Shown here piece after piece: positions 48,359-57,941 of a stretch of 64,000 nucleotides of DNA (the first letter of the stretch is position 1; the number at the start of each line of letters is the position of its first letter). The translations under genes and the position numbers were made by a program. The notes under the pieces are model-generated. The model did no database searches, was not told the DNA's origin, and was given only the letters and a program-made list of their open reading frames with translations. This stretch comes from Kineothrix sp. MSJ-39. Lineage in GTDB: Bacteria > Bacillota > Clostridia > Lachnospirales > Lachnospiraceae. The stretch is taken from the NCBI RefSeq assembly GCF_018917935.1, contig NZ_JAHLPN010000002.1, forward strand, positions 62,001 through 126,000, given 5' to 3'.

Positions 48359-50626
48359 TTACAGACTCTTATGGCAAGTTCTTGCGATAACGTCATCCTG
48401 CTGCTCTTTTGTTAAGCTGATGAATTTAACAGCGTAACCAGATACACGGATTGTGAAGTTAGCATATTCAGGTTTTTCTGGATGTGCCTGAGCATCTAAC
48501 AGTTTTTCTGTACCGAATACGTTTACATTGAGGTGATGAGCACCACGATCGAAGTATCCGTCGAGAACGCCTGCCAGAGTTGTCTTCTGCTCGTCAAGGT
48601 CATGACCAAGAGCTGAAGGAGCCATTGTCTGTGTATTAGAAATACCATCAAGAGCATATTCATAAGGAAGTTTAGCAACTGAGTTAAGAGATGCTAACAG
48701 TCCGCTCTGCTCTGCACCGTAAGATGGTGAAGCACCTGGTGCAAATGGTGTGTATGCTGCTCTACCATCCGGAAGAGCACCTGTAGCCTTACCATATACA
48801 ACGTTAGATGTAATTGTAAGGATAGATGTTGTAGGCTCAGAATTTCTGTATGTGTGGTTCTTTTTGATCTTCTCCATGAAGGTCTTCAGAAGCCATACTG
48901 CAAATTCATCTGCTCTAGGATCATCGTTACCATATTTAGGGAATTCGCCTTCTGTCTGGAAGTCAACTGCACATCCCTGGTCATCACGGATAACTTTAAC
49001 CTTAGCATACTTGATAGCTGACAGAGAGTCTGCTACATGAGAAAGACCAGCGATACCTGTAGCGAATGTTCTTCTTACATCTGTATCGATCAGAGCCATC
49101 TCTGCTGCTTCATAGTAGTATTTATCATGCATGTAATGGATCAGGTTCAGGATGTTTACATACAGAGCTGCACACCAGTCAAGCATGATATCGTATTTAT
49201 GCATAACTTCGTCGAAATCAAGGTATTCAGAAGTAATAGGTGCGATTTCAGGACCACACTGCATATGCTTGCCTTCTTTGTCAAGATGCTTCTCATCTTT
49301 ACCACCGTTGATAGCGTAAAGGAGACATTTTGCAAGGTTAGCACGTGCACCGAAGAACTGGATCTCTTTACCTGTCTGTGTAGCGGATACACAGCAGCAG
49401 ATGCTGTAGTCATCGCCCCAGATTGGCTTCATAACATCATCATTCTCATACTGGATAGAAGATGTTGTAACGGAAATCTTAGAAGCATATTTCTTGAAGT
49501 TATCCGGTAATTTGCTTGAGTACAGAACTGTTAAGTTCGGCTCTGGGCTAGGTCCCATGTTTTCAAGAGTATGCAGGAAACGGTAGTCGTTCTTTGTAAC
49601 CATAGAACGTCCGTCCATACCGATACCACCAACTTCCAGAGTAGCCCATACAGGGTCACCTGAGAATAACTGGTTGTAAGAAGGGATACGAGCGAACTTA
49701 ACCATACGGAATTTCATTGTCATATGGTCGATCAGTTCCTGAGCTTCCTTCTCTGTTAATGTACCTTCTTCAAGGTCACGGTTGATATAAATATCAAGGA
49801 ATGTAGAAATACGTCCAACTGACATTGCAGCACCGTTCTGTGTCTTGATAGCTGCAAGGTAGCCAAAGTATAACCACTGAACTGCTTCTTTAGCGTTTGT
49901 AGCAGGACCTGAAATATCATAGCCATAGATCTTAGCCATTTCTTTCATTCCCTGAAGAGCTTTGATCTGCTCAGCGATCTCTTCTCTTAAACGGATAATG
50001 TCTTCTGTCATTGTTCCGTTTCCACAGTTCTTCTTGTCTTCTTTCTTCTTCTCGATCAGGAAATCGATACCGTACAGAGCAACTCTTCTGTAGTCACCTA
50101 CGATACGTCCACGTCCGTAAGTATCCGGAAGACCTGTAACGATATGTGTATGACGAGCAACTTTCATCTCATCTGTGTATGCATCAAATACAGCCTGGTT
50201 GTGAGTCTTGTGATACTCGTTGAAGATCTTGTCGAATTTAGGATTTACTTCATAACCATATGTGCTGGCTGCCTGCTGAGCCATCTTAATACCACCGTAT
50301 GGCATAAATGCTCTCTTTAATGGCTTATCTGTCTGAAGACCTACGATCTGCTCAAGATCTTTCATAGACTCATCAATGTAGCCAGGGCCATAAGCTGTTA
50401 AACTTGAAACAACCTCTGTCTCACATTCCAGAACGCCGTTGTGCTCACGTTCTTCTTTCTGCAGCTCCTGAAGTCTTCCCCAAAGCTTATCTGTTGCTTC
50501 AGTAGATCCTTCCAGGAAGCTTTCATCTCCATCATATGGAGTGTAGTTTGTCTGGATAAAGTTACGTACATTGACGTCTACATCCCAATGGCCATCTTTC
50601 TTAAAGCCTCTCCATGCTTCTGCCAT
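48359..50626 (-). CDS. pflB: Pyruvate formate-lyase (formate C-acetyltransferase)
   Basis: A 755-aa glycyl radical enzyme converting pyruvate and CoA to acetyl-CoA and formate during fermentation. Active-site cysteines lie in [15 protein letters not shown] (410-412), and the radical glycine is Gly730 in [13 protein letters not shown] near the C terminus. E. coli PflB is 760 aa, so length is normal. AAGGAGG precedes the ATG. The activase gene lies downstream. Codon use looks highly optimised, as expected for an abundant protein. Confidence 0.98.
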   Translation of the reverse strand: MAEAWRGFKKDGHWDVDVNVRNFIQTNYTPYDGDESFLEGSTEATDKLWGRLQELQKEEREHNGVLECETEVVSSLTAYGPGYIDESMKDLEQIVGLQTDKPLKRAFMPYGGIKMAQQAASTYGYEVNPKFDKIFNEYHKTHNQAVFDAYTDEMKVARHTHIVTGLPDTYGRGRIVGDYRRVALYGIDFLIEKKKEDKKNCGNGTMTEDIIRLREEIAEQIKALQGMKEMAKIYGYDISGPATNAKEAVQWLYFGYLAAIKTQNGAAMSVGRISTFLDIYINRDLEEGTLTEKEAQELIDHMTMKFRMVKFARIPSYNQLFSGDPVWATLEVGGIGMDGRSMVTKNDYRFLHTLENMGPSPEPNLTVLYSSKLPDNFKKYASKISVTTSSIQYENDDVMKPIWGDDYSICCCVSATQTGKEIQFFGARANLAKCLLYAINGGKDEKHLDKEGKHMQCGPEIAPITSEYLDFDEVMHKYDIMLDWCAALYVNILNLIHYMHDKYYYEAAEMALIDTDVRRTFATGIAGLSHVADSLSAIKYAKVKVIRDDQGCAVDFQTEGEFPKYGNDDPRADEFAVWLLKTFMEKIKKNHTYRNSEPTTSILTITSNVVYGKATGALPDGRAAYTPFAPGASPSYGAEQSGLLASLNSVAKLPYEYALDGISNTQTMAPSALGHDLDEQKTTLAGVLDGYFDRGAHHLNVNVFGTEKLLDAQAHPEKPEYANFTIRVSGYAVKFISLTKEQQDDVIARTCHKSL

Positions 50627-50673
50627 GAAAATATACCTCCTTCTAATTGGTAAGAATACTATAATTTAACAGC

Positions 50674-50774
50674 TTGGGAATGCAGTTTCCCAAACTATTT
50701 TTTACGTTAAAAGTGTACTACTTATTTGGGCAAAGTGTCAACTCTTTTGCGCAATGTATACGATTTTATACATT
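50674..50774. promoter_or_regulatory. Two inverted repeats upstream of pflB
   Basis: TTGGGAA-6 nt-TTCCCAA at 50674-50693 lies about 50 bp upstream of the pflB start codon. AATGTATA-6 nt-TATACATT at 50753-50774 lies about 80 bp farther. Each is a plausible operator for an anaerobic or redox regulator, and the nearer one could be a leader hairpin. Between them is TATAGT-like sequence that could be the pflB -10 box. The 310-bp gap otherwise holds only the ferredoxin promoter. Confidence 0.4.
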
Positions 50775-50842
50775 TTTATTCCGCACTTTTCGCTTGTCGG
50801 AAATATTCCAAAAATATCCCGGCAAATAAATGCGAATTCCTC

Positions 50843-50871
50843 TTGTATTTCCGTCATTTTTTTTATATAAT
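50843..50871 (+). promoter_or_regulatory. Promoter of the ferredoxin gene
   Basis: TTGTAT (50843-50848) and a perfect TATAAT (50866-50871) are separated by a T-rich 17-bp spacer. The leader is about 80 nt and A/T-rich. Confidence 0.8.
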
Positions 50872-50956
50872 GTGGTGTAGTTGTTATTGATATAAAAATA
50901 TCAATCTCAGAAAAATGAAGTTATGAAAAGTTTCAGAAAACAAGGAGGATATCATT

Positions 50957-51127
50957 ATGGCACGTAAGATTAATGACGGATGTGTAGCTTGTGGCGCTTG
51001 TGAAGGTGCTTGCCCGGTTGGAGCAATCAGCATGGGAGACGGCAAATTCGAAGTTGATGCATCTGTATGTATCGATTGCGGCGCTTGCGAAGGTGCTTGC
51101 CCAACAGGTTCTATCGAAGAAGCTTAA
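50957..51127 (+). CDS. 2[4Fe-4S] ferredoxin
   Basis: A 56-aa clostridial-type ferredoxin. Two CxxCxxCxxxCP motifs are present: CVACGACEGACPVG and CIDCGACEGACPTG, giving eight cysteines for two [4Fe-4S] clusters. It carries low-potential electrons for pyruvate:ferredoxin oxidoreductase, hydrogenase and Rnf-type complexes. AAGGAGG precedes the ATG. It has its own strong promoter and terminator, and is divergent from pflB. Confidence 0.97.
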   Translation: MARKINDGCVACGACEGACPVGAISMGDGKFEVDASVCIDCGACEGACPTGSIEEA

Positions 51128-51150
51128 TATCTGAGTGAATATGAGTGAAT

Positions 51151-51190
51151 AAATAAGAGGACTTCCGATGGAAGTCCTCTTATTTATTAT
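51151..51190 (+). terminator. Terminator of the ferredoxin gene
   Basis: A long perfect stem, AAATAAGAGGACTTC with its complement around a CGAT-centred loop (51151-51185), is followed by T/A-rich sequence. It begins 24 bp past the stop codon. Confidence 0.92.
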
Positions 51191-51403
51191 TAATATCACT
51201 AACACAATCTAATTAATCAATTTTGTCTCGTCAGAATTTGTTTCCGAAATGATGTAATGGGGGCGTTTTTGCTCTCGGTATAGTTCTTTGCAATATACTG
51301 TCCCATCCCCCACAAAGTATTCGGCAAAATAAAGGAATTTCTGCAGAACTCTTTCTATTCTATTTATTTGCATTTCATACAAATTGACATTTTCGTTCGA
51401 ATT

Positions 51404-51810
51404 TGGGCGAAAGTATTTTTCGCTATCTTATTTATATTCATCCTTATGTGCTGTTTTGTTGTAATATGGGCGAATATTTTCCTCCAATGCGAGATCTCTC
51501 ATCGTAAATCATTTATTATATGCATACTTATTTGTCCCTTCTTATCTATATGGGCGAATACATGCCAAAGTAGTTTTATTTGCTTCGTCCACTCTTACGC
51601 TTTTATCTGCTTTGGGCGAATGCGCGCCAAAGTCTTTTCATATGTTTCGTCCGCCCTTGCTCTTTTATCCGCTTCTGGGCGAATATCCGGTTATATATTT
51701 TCATATGCTTCATCCCCTTTCACTCTTTTTATCGATTTGGACGAATGTGTGCCAAGACATCCCATGCAAGGTCATACACATCTTTGCACTTTCCGTATTT
51801 GGATGAAATA
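51404..51810. repeat. Degenerate 62-63-bp tandem repeat with TGGGCGAAT core
   Basis: The core TGGGCGAA(T/A), or a one-base variant, starts at 51404, 51467, 51551, 51613, 51676 and 51738: spacings 63, 84, 62, 63 and 62. The three middle units share further blocks: GCCAAAGT, TTTTCATATG, CTTCGTCC and CTTTTATC. Open frames exist across it, but the repeats change frame between units and no ribosome site is seen. It is probably non-coding or the remains of a repeat protein. 51191-51403 shows nothing clear. Confidence 0.75.
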
Positions 51811-51885
51811 CCCGCCCAAATCCACACATCTACAGTAGGCTAACCCAATATAGAGTTATAAGGCGAATCTACATATATAACAGGC

Positions 51886-51915
51886 AGCAAAAAAGGACAG
51901 CTTATGCTGTCCTTT
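51886..51915 (-). terminator. Terminator of the gdpP-rplI-dnaB operon
   Basis: AAAGGACAGC (51892-51901) pairs with GCTGTCCTTT (51906-51915) around TTAT; on the minus strand a run of T follows. It lies 20 bp past the dnaB stop. Confidence 0.92.
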
Positions 51916-51934
51916 CGATCATTAATTATCATTC

Positions 51935-53266
51935 TTAATGTTCCAGGTTCGCAAATTTTGTGTAATCAGGCAGCCATGCCAGATCCACGTCACCGATCGG
52001 GCCGTTTCTCTGTTTGGCGATGATGATCGTTGCGATCCCTTTCTTTTCGCTGTCGTGGTTGTAGTAGTCGTCACGGTAAATGAACATAACGACGTCCGCA
52101 TCCTGCTCGATCGCACCGGATTCACGCAGGTCGGAGAGCATCGGCGTATGATCCGGTCTCTGTTCTACCGCACGGCTCAACTGCGAAAGTGCAAGTACGG
52201 GAACATGGAGCTCACGCGCAAGTGCTTTCAGGGAACGGGAGATCTCGGAAATCTCGTTCTGGCGGGATTCTGCCCTTCCGCTGCCGCTCATGAGCTGCAG
52301 GTAGTCAATTATGATCATTTTCAGATCATGCTCTAATTTATATTTTCGACATTTGCTGCGGAGCTCGGAAATGCTGATACCCGGTGTGTCGTCGATGATC
52401 AGATTGGATTCTCCGATCACGCCTGCGCTTTCGATCAGTCTTTCCCAGTCGCTGTCGGTCAGATTACCGTTTCGGATATGCTGGCTGTCCACGCGGGACT
52501 CTAAGGAGAACAGACGGTTTACAAGCTGTTCCTTCGACATTTCCAGACTGAAGATCGCAACCGTTTCCTTCAGCTTGAATGCCACATGCTGTGCGATATT
52601 CAGAACAAACGCCGTCTTTCCCATGGAAGGACGCGCCGCAATCAGCACAAGATCGGATGGCTGCATGCCCGATGTCTTATAATCCAGATCGATAAAGCCG
52701 GTCGCAATTCCCGTTACGGTTCCGGTCGTCTTGCTCGCCTGCTCGATCTTATCCATCGCATTTAAAACGACCTGACGGATCGGTACAAAATCGCCTGTAT
52801 TCCTTCTCTGCACCAGATCAAAAACACGCTTCTCCGTATCCTCTAAGATAAATTCCAGACTTTCCTTACCTGCGTAGCAGGTATTTTCGATTTCTTCATT
52901 CAGGCGGATCAGCTTGCGCAGCAGAGATTTCTCCGCAACGATGTTGGCATAATTGGCAACATTCGCACTCGTCGGAACAATGCCAAGCAGATCCTTGACA
53001 AATTCCAAACTGCTGACTTCCGGCGGAACGTCTTTTTCTTTTAATTTGTTCTGTAATGTGATCAGATCCACAGGCTGTGCGCTGTCGTGCAGCTCCACCA
53101 TGGCATCAAAAATGATACCGTACTGCTTGCTGTAGAAATCATCACCGTGCAGAATTTCAGATGCCGTCACGATCGCATCCTTATCCATGATCATGGATCC
53201 GATGACGGACTGCTCTGCTTCTATACTATGTGGTAATACTCTTTTCAGAATCGCTTCTTCTGCCAC
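51935..53266 (-). CDS. dnaB: Replicative DNA helicase DnaB
   Basis: A 443-aa hexameric fork helicase. The N-terminal primase-interaction domain (LPHSIEAEQSVIGSMIMDKD) precedes a RecA-like motor with Walker A ARPSMGKTAF (211-220), MIIIDYLQLMSG and LSQLSRAVEQRPDHTPMLSD. A GTG start at 53266 is 8 nt after AGGAGG; the GTG at 53275 overlaps that site and is rejected. Operon order gdpP-rplI-dnaB is the usual Firmicutes one. Confidence 0.97.
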   Translation of the reverse strand: MAEEAILKRVLPHSIEAEQSVIGSMIMDKDAIVTASEILHGDDFYSKQYGIIFDAMVELHDSAQPVDLITLQNKLKEKDVPPEVSSLEFVKDLLGIVPTSANVANYANIVAEKSLLRKLIRLNEEIENTCYAGKESLEFILEDTEKRVFDLVQRRNTGDFVPIRQVVLNAMDKIEQASKTTGTVTGIATGFIDLDYKTSGMQPSDLVLIAARPSMGKTAFVLNIAQHVAFKLKETVAIFSLEMSKEQLVNRLFSLESRVDSQHIRNGNLTDSDWERLIESAGVIGESNLIIDDTPGISISELRSKCRKYKLEHDLKMIIIDYLQLMSGSGRAESRQNEISEISRSLKALARELHVPVLALSQLSRAVEQRPDHTPMLSDLRESGAIEQDADVVMFIYRDDYYNHDSEKKGIATIIIAKQRNGPIGDVDLAWLPDYTKFANLEH

Positions 53267-53284
53267 AGGTAGCACCTCCTACTG

Positions 53285-53731
53285 TTAAGCCTCCACTACC
53301 TGTACATGTAAAACTGCCGTTACCTGCGGATGCAGCTTTACCTTTACTTCGTAGGTACCGAAATTCTTGATGGCATCCGGCAGGATCAGTTTCTTTTTAT
53401 CCAGATCCTTTTTGTACTGGTCTGCGTATGCTTTTGCAATTTCCTTGCTGGAAACGGAACCGAATGCTTTTCCGTTCTCTCCCGCTTTCATCTTCACAAC
53501 AACCTTCTGCTCAGCCAGCTCCTTGCCAAATTCCTGCGCTGCCTCCAGATTTTCTGCTGCTACTTTTTCTTCATGCTTTTTCTGCAGCTTTAAGTTGTTC
53601 CTATTGTCTGCCGTTGCTTCAATGCCCAGCTTTTTCTTAAACAGGAAGTTCTTTGCATAGCCATCGCTTGCTTCAATGATCTCTCCCTTTTTTCCAATGG
53701 ATTTTACATCCTCTAATAAAATAACCTTCAT
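53285..53731 (-). CDS. rplI: 50S ribosomal protein L9
   Basis: A 148-aa L9 with the N-terminal domain [20 protein letters not shown], then [20 protein letters not shown], the connecting helix, and the C-terminal rRNA-binding domain ([20 protein letters not shown]). L9 extends from the L1 side of the ribosome and helps keep the reading frame. It lies 25 bp after gdpP and 18 bp before the dnaB start. Confidence 0.98.
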   Translation of the reverse strand: MKVILLEDVKSIGKKGEIIEASDGYAKNFLFKKKLGIEATADNRNNLKLQKKHEEKVAAENLEAAQEFGKELAEQKVVVKMKAGENGKAFGSVSSKEIAKAYADQYKKDLDKKKLILPDAIKNFGTYEVKVKLHPQVTAVLHVQVVEA

Positions 53732-53756
53732 GGTATCTCATCCTTTCCGTTGTATG

Positions 53757-55808
53757 TTAGATTTCACCGGACTCCTTCATTTCTTTCAAGGTATCCTTGA
53801 TACGCTCACACGCCATTTCAATGCTGGTGTCTTTTAGTTGTGCACCGGCAACATTCATATGACCGCCGCCGCCTAATTTCTCCATAACGATCTGTACATT
53901 GACTTCGTCGATAGAACGCGCTGAAATGTAGATCATCTGGTTATATTGTGTCAGGACAAAGCTGGCTTTGATGCCCTTGATGTTCAACAGTTCATTTGCC
54001 GCTTGCGCACAAACAACCGTCGGTGCACTTGTATTTTCTCCGTGACAGACGGAAATGGCATATTCATCCATGTAGATCTTTGCCTGTCCGACTGCATCCG
54101 CCTTTGCCCGGTAATCGTTGGCATCCTCACGGAACATCTTTCTGACACGCGTCACATCCGCTCCGCTCCGGCGCAGGAATGCTGCGGCTTCAAATGTACG
54201 GACACCCGCCTTTGCCACGAAATTATTCGTATCGATCACAATACCTGCATACAGGCAGTCTGCCTCCACGCCTTTTACCTTAATGCCGTCACCGACATAC
54301 TGCAGGATCTCCGCAACCATTTCACATGCAGAGGAAGCATACGGCTCTACATAAGAAAGCGTTGCATTTTCCACAACCTCTTCTCCCTGTCTGTGGTGAT
54401 CGAGTACGACAACACTGCGGCAATATTTCAGAAGATCCGGGCATTCTGTGATGCTCGGCTTATTGACATCCACAATAACAAGGACGGTATTGTTATCCGC
54501 CATTTCGATCGCCTGGGTATTTGTGATAATGGCATCTTCCTCATGATCCAGACGGCTCTTAAAGGACTCTACCCACGGCTTGATCGTATTGTTCGTCGTA
54601 TTCAGGACAATATGGGCATTTCTGCCAAGTGTCTTGGCGATCCGGTAAATACCGACCGCTGCACCAAAGCTATCCACGTCGGTATTGGCATGTCCCATGA
54701 CAAGCACCTTGTCCTTGGTGGTGATGATTTCCTTGAGGGCAAGCGCTTTGACTCTTGCCTTCACTCTTGTATTCTTCTCCATCTGCTGGCTCTTACCGCC
54801 GAAGTAAGAAACACCTTCCGGCGTTTTGATGACAACCTGATCGCCGCCACGGCCGAGTGCCAGATCAATGGAAGTTCTTGCAAATTCGTAATTCTGCCCA
54901 TAAGAAAGTCCGTCAGAACCGATTCCCATACTGAGTGTGACAGACATATCGTTACCGATGTTGACCGTCTTGACATCTTCCAGCAGGTCAAAGCGGTTTT
55001 CTTTCAGCCTTTTCAGCGATTGCTTCCGGATAATGACGAAAAATTTATCCTTTTCCATCTTCTTTACAATACCGTCATAGGCTGCAAAGTATTTATTGAG
55101 CTTTCGCTCGATCAGCGCCGTCAAGAGGGATCGTCTGACTTCCTCGACGCTCTCTAAGGCTTCTTCATAGTTATCAATGTATAAAAGTCCGACACAAAGG
55201 GACTGATTATCATTCTCACGCAGCGCGATCTTCAGCGCAGTTTCATCAAACAGATAGAGAACGACCATAAAGCCTTCATATCTGCCTTCGGATTCAAAGA
55301 TATCGCTGTTTTCCACCATTTCGGCCAGTGGGATCTTACGCATCTTTGCGGTGAATTCGCGTTCCTCATAGGTGAAGGAAAGCTCTGTCAGTTCATTGTT
55401 TTCTTTAGGCAGCTTTTCCTTTGTGATACAGGAAAATAAGGAATGAATATCTCTGTTGTAGCCCTTTGGCTTATGCACCGTTTCTTCAAAGGTGCGGTTC
55501 GTCCAGATCACCTTGCCGTTTTCGTCCAAAAGTGCGGTAGGAACTTCAAAATCCCGCAAAAGCCGTTTCTGGATCTGCCCATATTGTGTGGCAAAGCTGA
55601 CCAGCTCATTCATCAGGATCGATTTATTGAAATTCATCATGATCAGAGACATGATCAGATAAAAAAGCACAAAACCGGATAGTACGACACCTGCTTTGAT
55701 ATCCAGTGTATAGATCCAGATATCAACAACCGCCAGCAAAATACCCAACAGCATCGACAGTTGCAGATAGGTTTGCAGTTTTCCCTTTAGTTTTAATTTA
55801 TGCTTCAT
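53757..55808 (-). CDS. gdpP: Cyclic di-AMP phosphodiesterase GdpP
   Basis: A 683-aa membrane protein. Two N-terminal helices (about 14-60) are followed by a PAS-like region (LLDENGKVIWTNRTFEETV), a degenerate GGDEF domain (GRGGDQVVIK in place of the active motif) and a DHH/DHHA1 phosphodiesterase. The DHH motif GHANTDVDSFGAA begins near residue 372; VVLDHHRQGEE and the DHHA1 block GGGGHMNVAGAQL complete it. It hydrolyses cyclic di-AMP to pApA and so tunes osmotic and wall homeostasis. Confidence 0.95.
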   Translation of the reverse strand: MKHKLKLKGKLQTYLQLSMLLGILLAVVDIWIYTLDIKAGVVLSGFVLFYLIMSLIMMNFNKSILMNELVSFATQYGQIQKRLLRDFEVPTALLDENGKVIWTNRTFEETVHKPKGYNRDIHSLFSCITKEKLPKENNELTELSFTYEEREFTAKMRKIPLAEMVENSDIFESEGRYEGFMVVLYLFDETALKIALRENDNQSLCVGLLYIDNYEEALESVEEVRRSLLTALIERKLNKYFAAYDGIVKKMEKDKFFVIIRKQSLKRLKENRFDLLEDVKTVNIGNDMSVTLSMGIGSDGLSYGQNYEFARTSIDLALGRGGDQVVIKTPEGVSYFGGKSQQMEKNTRVKARVKALALKEIITTKDKVLVMGHANTDVDSFGAAVGIYRIAKTLGRNAHIVLNTTNNTIKPWVESFKSRLDHEEDAIITNTQAIEMADNNTVLVIVDVNKPSITECPDLLKYCRSVVVLDHHRQGEEVVENATLSYVEPYASSACEMVAEILQYVGDGIKVKGVEADCLYAGIVIDTNNFVAKAGVRTFEAAAFLRRSGADVTRVRKMFREDANDYRAKADAVGQAKIYMDEYAISVCHGENTSAPTVVCAQAANELLNIKGIKASFVLTQYNQMIYISARSIDEVNVQIVMEKLGGGGHMNVAGAQLKDTSIEMACERIKDTLKEMKESGEI

Positions 55809-55852
55809 AGTAGTTCCTCTTTGTTTTTCTTATACGCCACTATATTATACCT

Positions 55853-56845
55853 TTAAAATACAATACGGTCAATCTTTTGGAGCTCTTCCTCCGTAAAGGC
55901 ATGACGCTTGATCTTTGTCGTATTTTCGATGATCTGCGCCGGGCTGGATGCGCCGATCAGGACAGAGGTCAGTGCATCATCCTTGAGGATCCAGTTCAGT
56001 GCCATCTGTGCCAGACTTTCTCCCCTCTCGCGTGCCATATCATTTAAAGCGGAGATCTTCTGCAGCATTTCCGGTGTCAGGCTTGAGGCGGTCAGATACG
56101 GGCTGTTTTTCTGGATACGGCTTCCCTGTGGGATCCCATGCAGGTATTTATCGGTCAGAAGTCCCTGTGCAAGCGGGCTGAACGCAATAATGCCCAGCCC
56201 CAGCTTTGGTGCTGTTTCTTTGAGTCCGTTCTTTTCGATCGTCCGGTCGAGAATGGAATATTTATTCTGGTTGATGATAAACGGGCAGTGCATCTCGGTC
56301 AGGAGCTGCTCTGCTTTTTTCAGTTGTACGCCGTCATAATTGGAAATGCCCACATATAATGCCTTCCCGCTTTTTACGATATCGGCAAGTGCACCCATGG
56401 TTTCTTCCAGCGGTGTTTCCGGATCCGGTCTGTGATGATAAAAAATATCAACATAAGAAAGTCCCATACGCAGAAGGCTCTGGTCGATGCTTGCCATCAG
56501 ATATTTTCTGCTGCCACCGTCGCCGTAAGGGCCTTCCCACATATCATAGCCGGCTTTTGTGCTGATGATCATTTCATCTCTGTAGACGCCGAGCGAATGT
56601 TTTAAGATTGTACCGAAATTACGCTCCGCGCTTCCGTATTCCGGACCATAATTATTGGCAAGGTCAAAATGCGTGATGCCCAGATCAAAAGCGGTTTCAC
56701 ACATCTTTCTGCTGTTTTCATAGTTGTCGTAAGAGCCAAAATTGTGCCACAGTCCCAGCGATACTGCCGGAAGCTTCAGACCGCTCCTGCCACATCTTTT
56801 GTATTCCATTTCCTGATATCTGTTTTTATCTGCCTGATATGCCAT
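55853..56845 (-). CDS. Aldo/keto reductase, YghZ-like
   Basis: A 330-aa NADPH-dependent oxidoreductase. Catalytic Asp and Tyr lie in HFDLANNYGPEYGSAE, Lys in ISTKAGYDMWEG, and the His equivalent in DIFYHHRPDPETPLEE; SVLIGASSPAQIIENT binds cofactor phosphate. It matches the group that includes L-glyceraldehyde-3-phosphate reductase (Gpr/YghZ). The start at 56845 has GGAGG 8 nt upstream, right at the edge of a 76-bp repeat unit. The frame is open to 56866, but that start has no site. Confidence 0.9.
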   Translation of the reverse strand: MAYQADKNRYQEMEYKRCGRSGLKLPAVSLGLWHNFGSYDNYENSRKMCETAFDLGITHFDLANNYGPEYGSAERNFGTILKHSLGVYRDEMIISTKAGYDMWEGPYGDGGSRKYLMASIDQSLLRMGLSYVDIFYHHRPDPETPLEETMGALADIVKSGKALYVGISNYDGVQLKKAEQLLTEMHCPFIINQNKYSILDRTIEKNGLKETAPKLGLGIIAFSPLAQGLLTDKYLHGIPQGSRIQKNSPYLTASSLTPEMLQKISALNDMARERGESLAQMALNWILKDDALTSVLIGASSPAQIIENTTKIKRHAFTEEELQKIDRIVF

Positions 56846-56858
56846 TATTTTTACCTCC

Positions 56859-57010
56859 AATGTCATGAACCGTCAGGTTCATGATGTAGCCTCGCCCATC
56901 ACCGCAGGTGATTTTCATGGGCGATGGTTCCCAAAATGTCATGAACCGTCAGGTTCATGATGTAGCCTCGCCCATCACCGCAGGTGATTTTCATGGGCGA
57001 TGGTTCCCGA
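56859..57010. repeat. Two tandem copies of a 76-bp structured repeat
   Basis: Units at 56859-56934 and 56935-57010 differ by only one base near the end (CCCAA versus CCCGA); 12 bases of a third begin at 57011. Each unit can form two hairpins: TCATGAAC..GTTCATGA and CGCCCATCACC..GGTGATTTTCATGGGCG. A diverged inverted copy lies at 57942-58014, so the units flank the sugar kinase gene. They fill the space between that gene and the aldo/keto reductase gene. Confidence 0.9.
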
Positions 57011-57014
57011 AATG

Positions 57015-57923
57015 TCATGAAACTATTTGTCCTAATAATTCTTCCACCTGTTCTTTTGTACCAAAGCCCTCCGAAAAAGCACTGGCACTGCCCGCGCACA
57101 AGCCTTCCAGAAAAGCCGTTTTATAATCTTCCGCCTGCAGATAGCCATGCAGAAAGCCTGCCACCATGGAATCTCCCGCGCCCACAGAACTTTCTACCTT
57201 TCCTTCTGGCGGTCTGCTGTCAAAGATCCTGCCATCTGCCGCTACGCAGACAGCCCCTTCTCCCGCAAGCGATACGAGCACATTTTCCGCACCCATTTCC
57301 TGCAGCCTCTTCGCAAATCCTGCCACCTGACTGCGCTCTGTGATTTCTGTTTTAAAGATTTCTTCCAGTTCTCTCTGGTTGGGCTTTATGAGAAACGGAT
57401 GCAAAGGAAGCGTCTCTTTGAGCGTTTCTCCCGTTGCATCCACTATAAAATGCACACCTCGTCCCTGCAGGTGCTGCATGATCTGTCTGTAGCTGTCGCG
57501 TGGCATGCCCGGCAATAAGCTGCCCGATAAAACCACGTAATCTGCCGCCGAAAGTGCTTCCAGCTTCCGATAAAACGCCCGCAAAGCCGCTTCCTCCGCC
57601 TGCGGCCCCGTTGCATTGACCTCGGTTTCCTGTCCGGCAGACAATTTGACATTGATCCTTGTATTCCCGTTTTGTAAAAAAAGCAGTTCCTGTTTCAGTC
57701 CCGCAGCAGTCAGCTGCCTGCAAAGTTCTTCTCCCGTAAAGCCGCCTGCAAAGCCCAGAATCGTGCTTTCTGTTCCCAGATTATGTAACATCTTCGATAC
57801 ATTGATCCCTTTTCCGCCTGCCACAAGCCGTTCTGCCGCAGAGCGGTTTGTTTCTCCCGCCTGCAATACGGGCAGGGAAAGCAGGTAATCCAGAGAGGGA
57901 TTCATCGTCACTGTATAGATCAT
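57015..57923 (-). CDS. PfkB-family hexose kinase, 1-phosphofructokinase/LacC type
   Basis: A 302-aa ribokinase-fold kinase. It starts MIYTVTMNPSLDYLLSLPVL, with LVAGGKGINVSKMLHNLG and the C-terminal ATP and catalytic-base motif SSVGAGDSMVAGFLHGYL. These features fit 1-phosphofructokinase (fruK) or tagatose-6-phosphate kinase (lacC). No PTS or lac/fru genes are adjacent, so the substrate is not fixed. Its stop codon TGA lies inside the TCATGA of a repeat fragment at 57011-57022, and it is flanked by repeat units on both sides. Confidence 0.88.
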   Translation of the reverse strand: MIYTVTMNPSLDYLLSLPVLQAGETNRSAAERLVAGGKGINVSKMLHNLGTESTILGFAGGFTGEELCRQLTAAGLKQELLFLQNGNTRINVKLSAGQETEVNATGPQAEEAALRAFYRKLEALSAADYVVLSGSLLPGMPRDSYRQIMQHLQGRGVHFIVDATGETLKETLPLHPFLIKPNQRELEEIFKTEITERSQVAGFAKRLQEMGAENVLVSLAGEGAVCVAADGRIFDSRPPEGKVESSVGAGDSMVAGFLHGYLQAEDYKTAFLEGLCAGSASAFSEGFGTKEQVEELLGQIVS

Positions 57924-57941
57924 TTTATTCCTCCATCATTA

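Noticed and set aside
50933-51205. 90-aa open frame on the minus strand
   Set aside because: It covers the ferredoxin gene in antisense; the plus strand encodes eight perfectly placed cluster cysteines with promoter, ribosome site and terminator.
51368-51838. 156-aa open frame across the tandem repeat
   Set aside because: No ribosome site, repeats shift frame between units, and two other frames are equally open; better read as repetitive non-coding DNA.
53946-55157. 403-aa open frame on the plus strand
   Set aside because: Antisense to gdpP, which is fully conserved; no ribosome site or recognisable domain.
51404-57010. CRISPR array
   Set aside because: Repeat units at 51404-51810 and 56859-57010 are contiguous or degenerate, with no regular unique spacers, and no cas genes are present.
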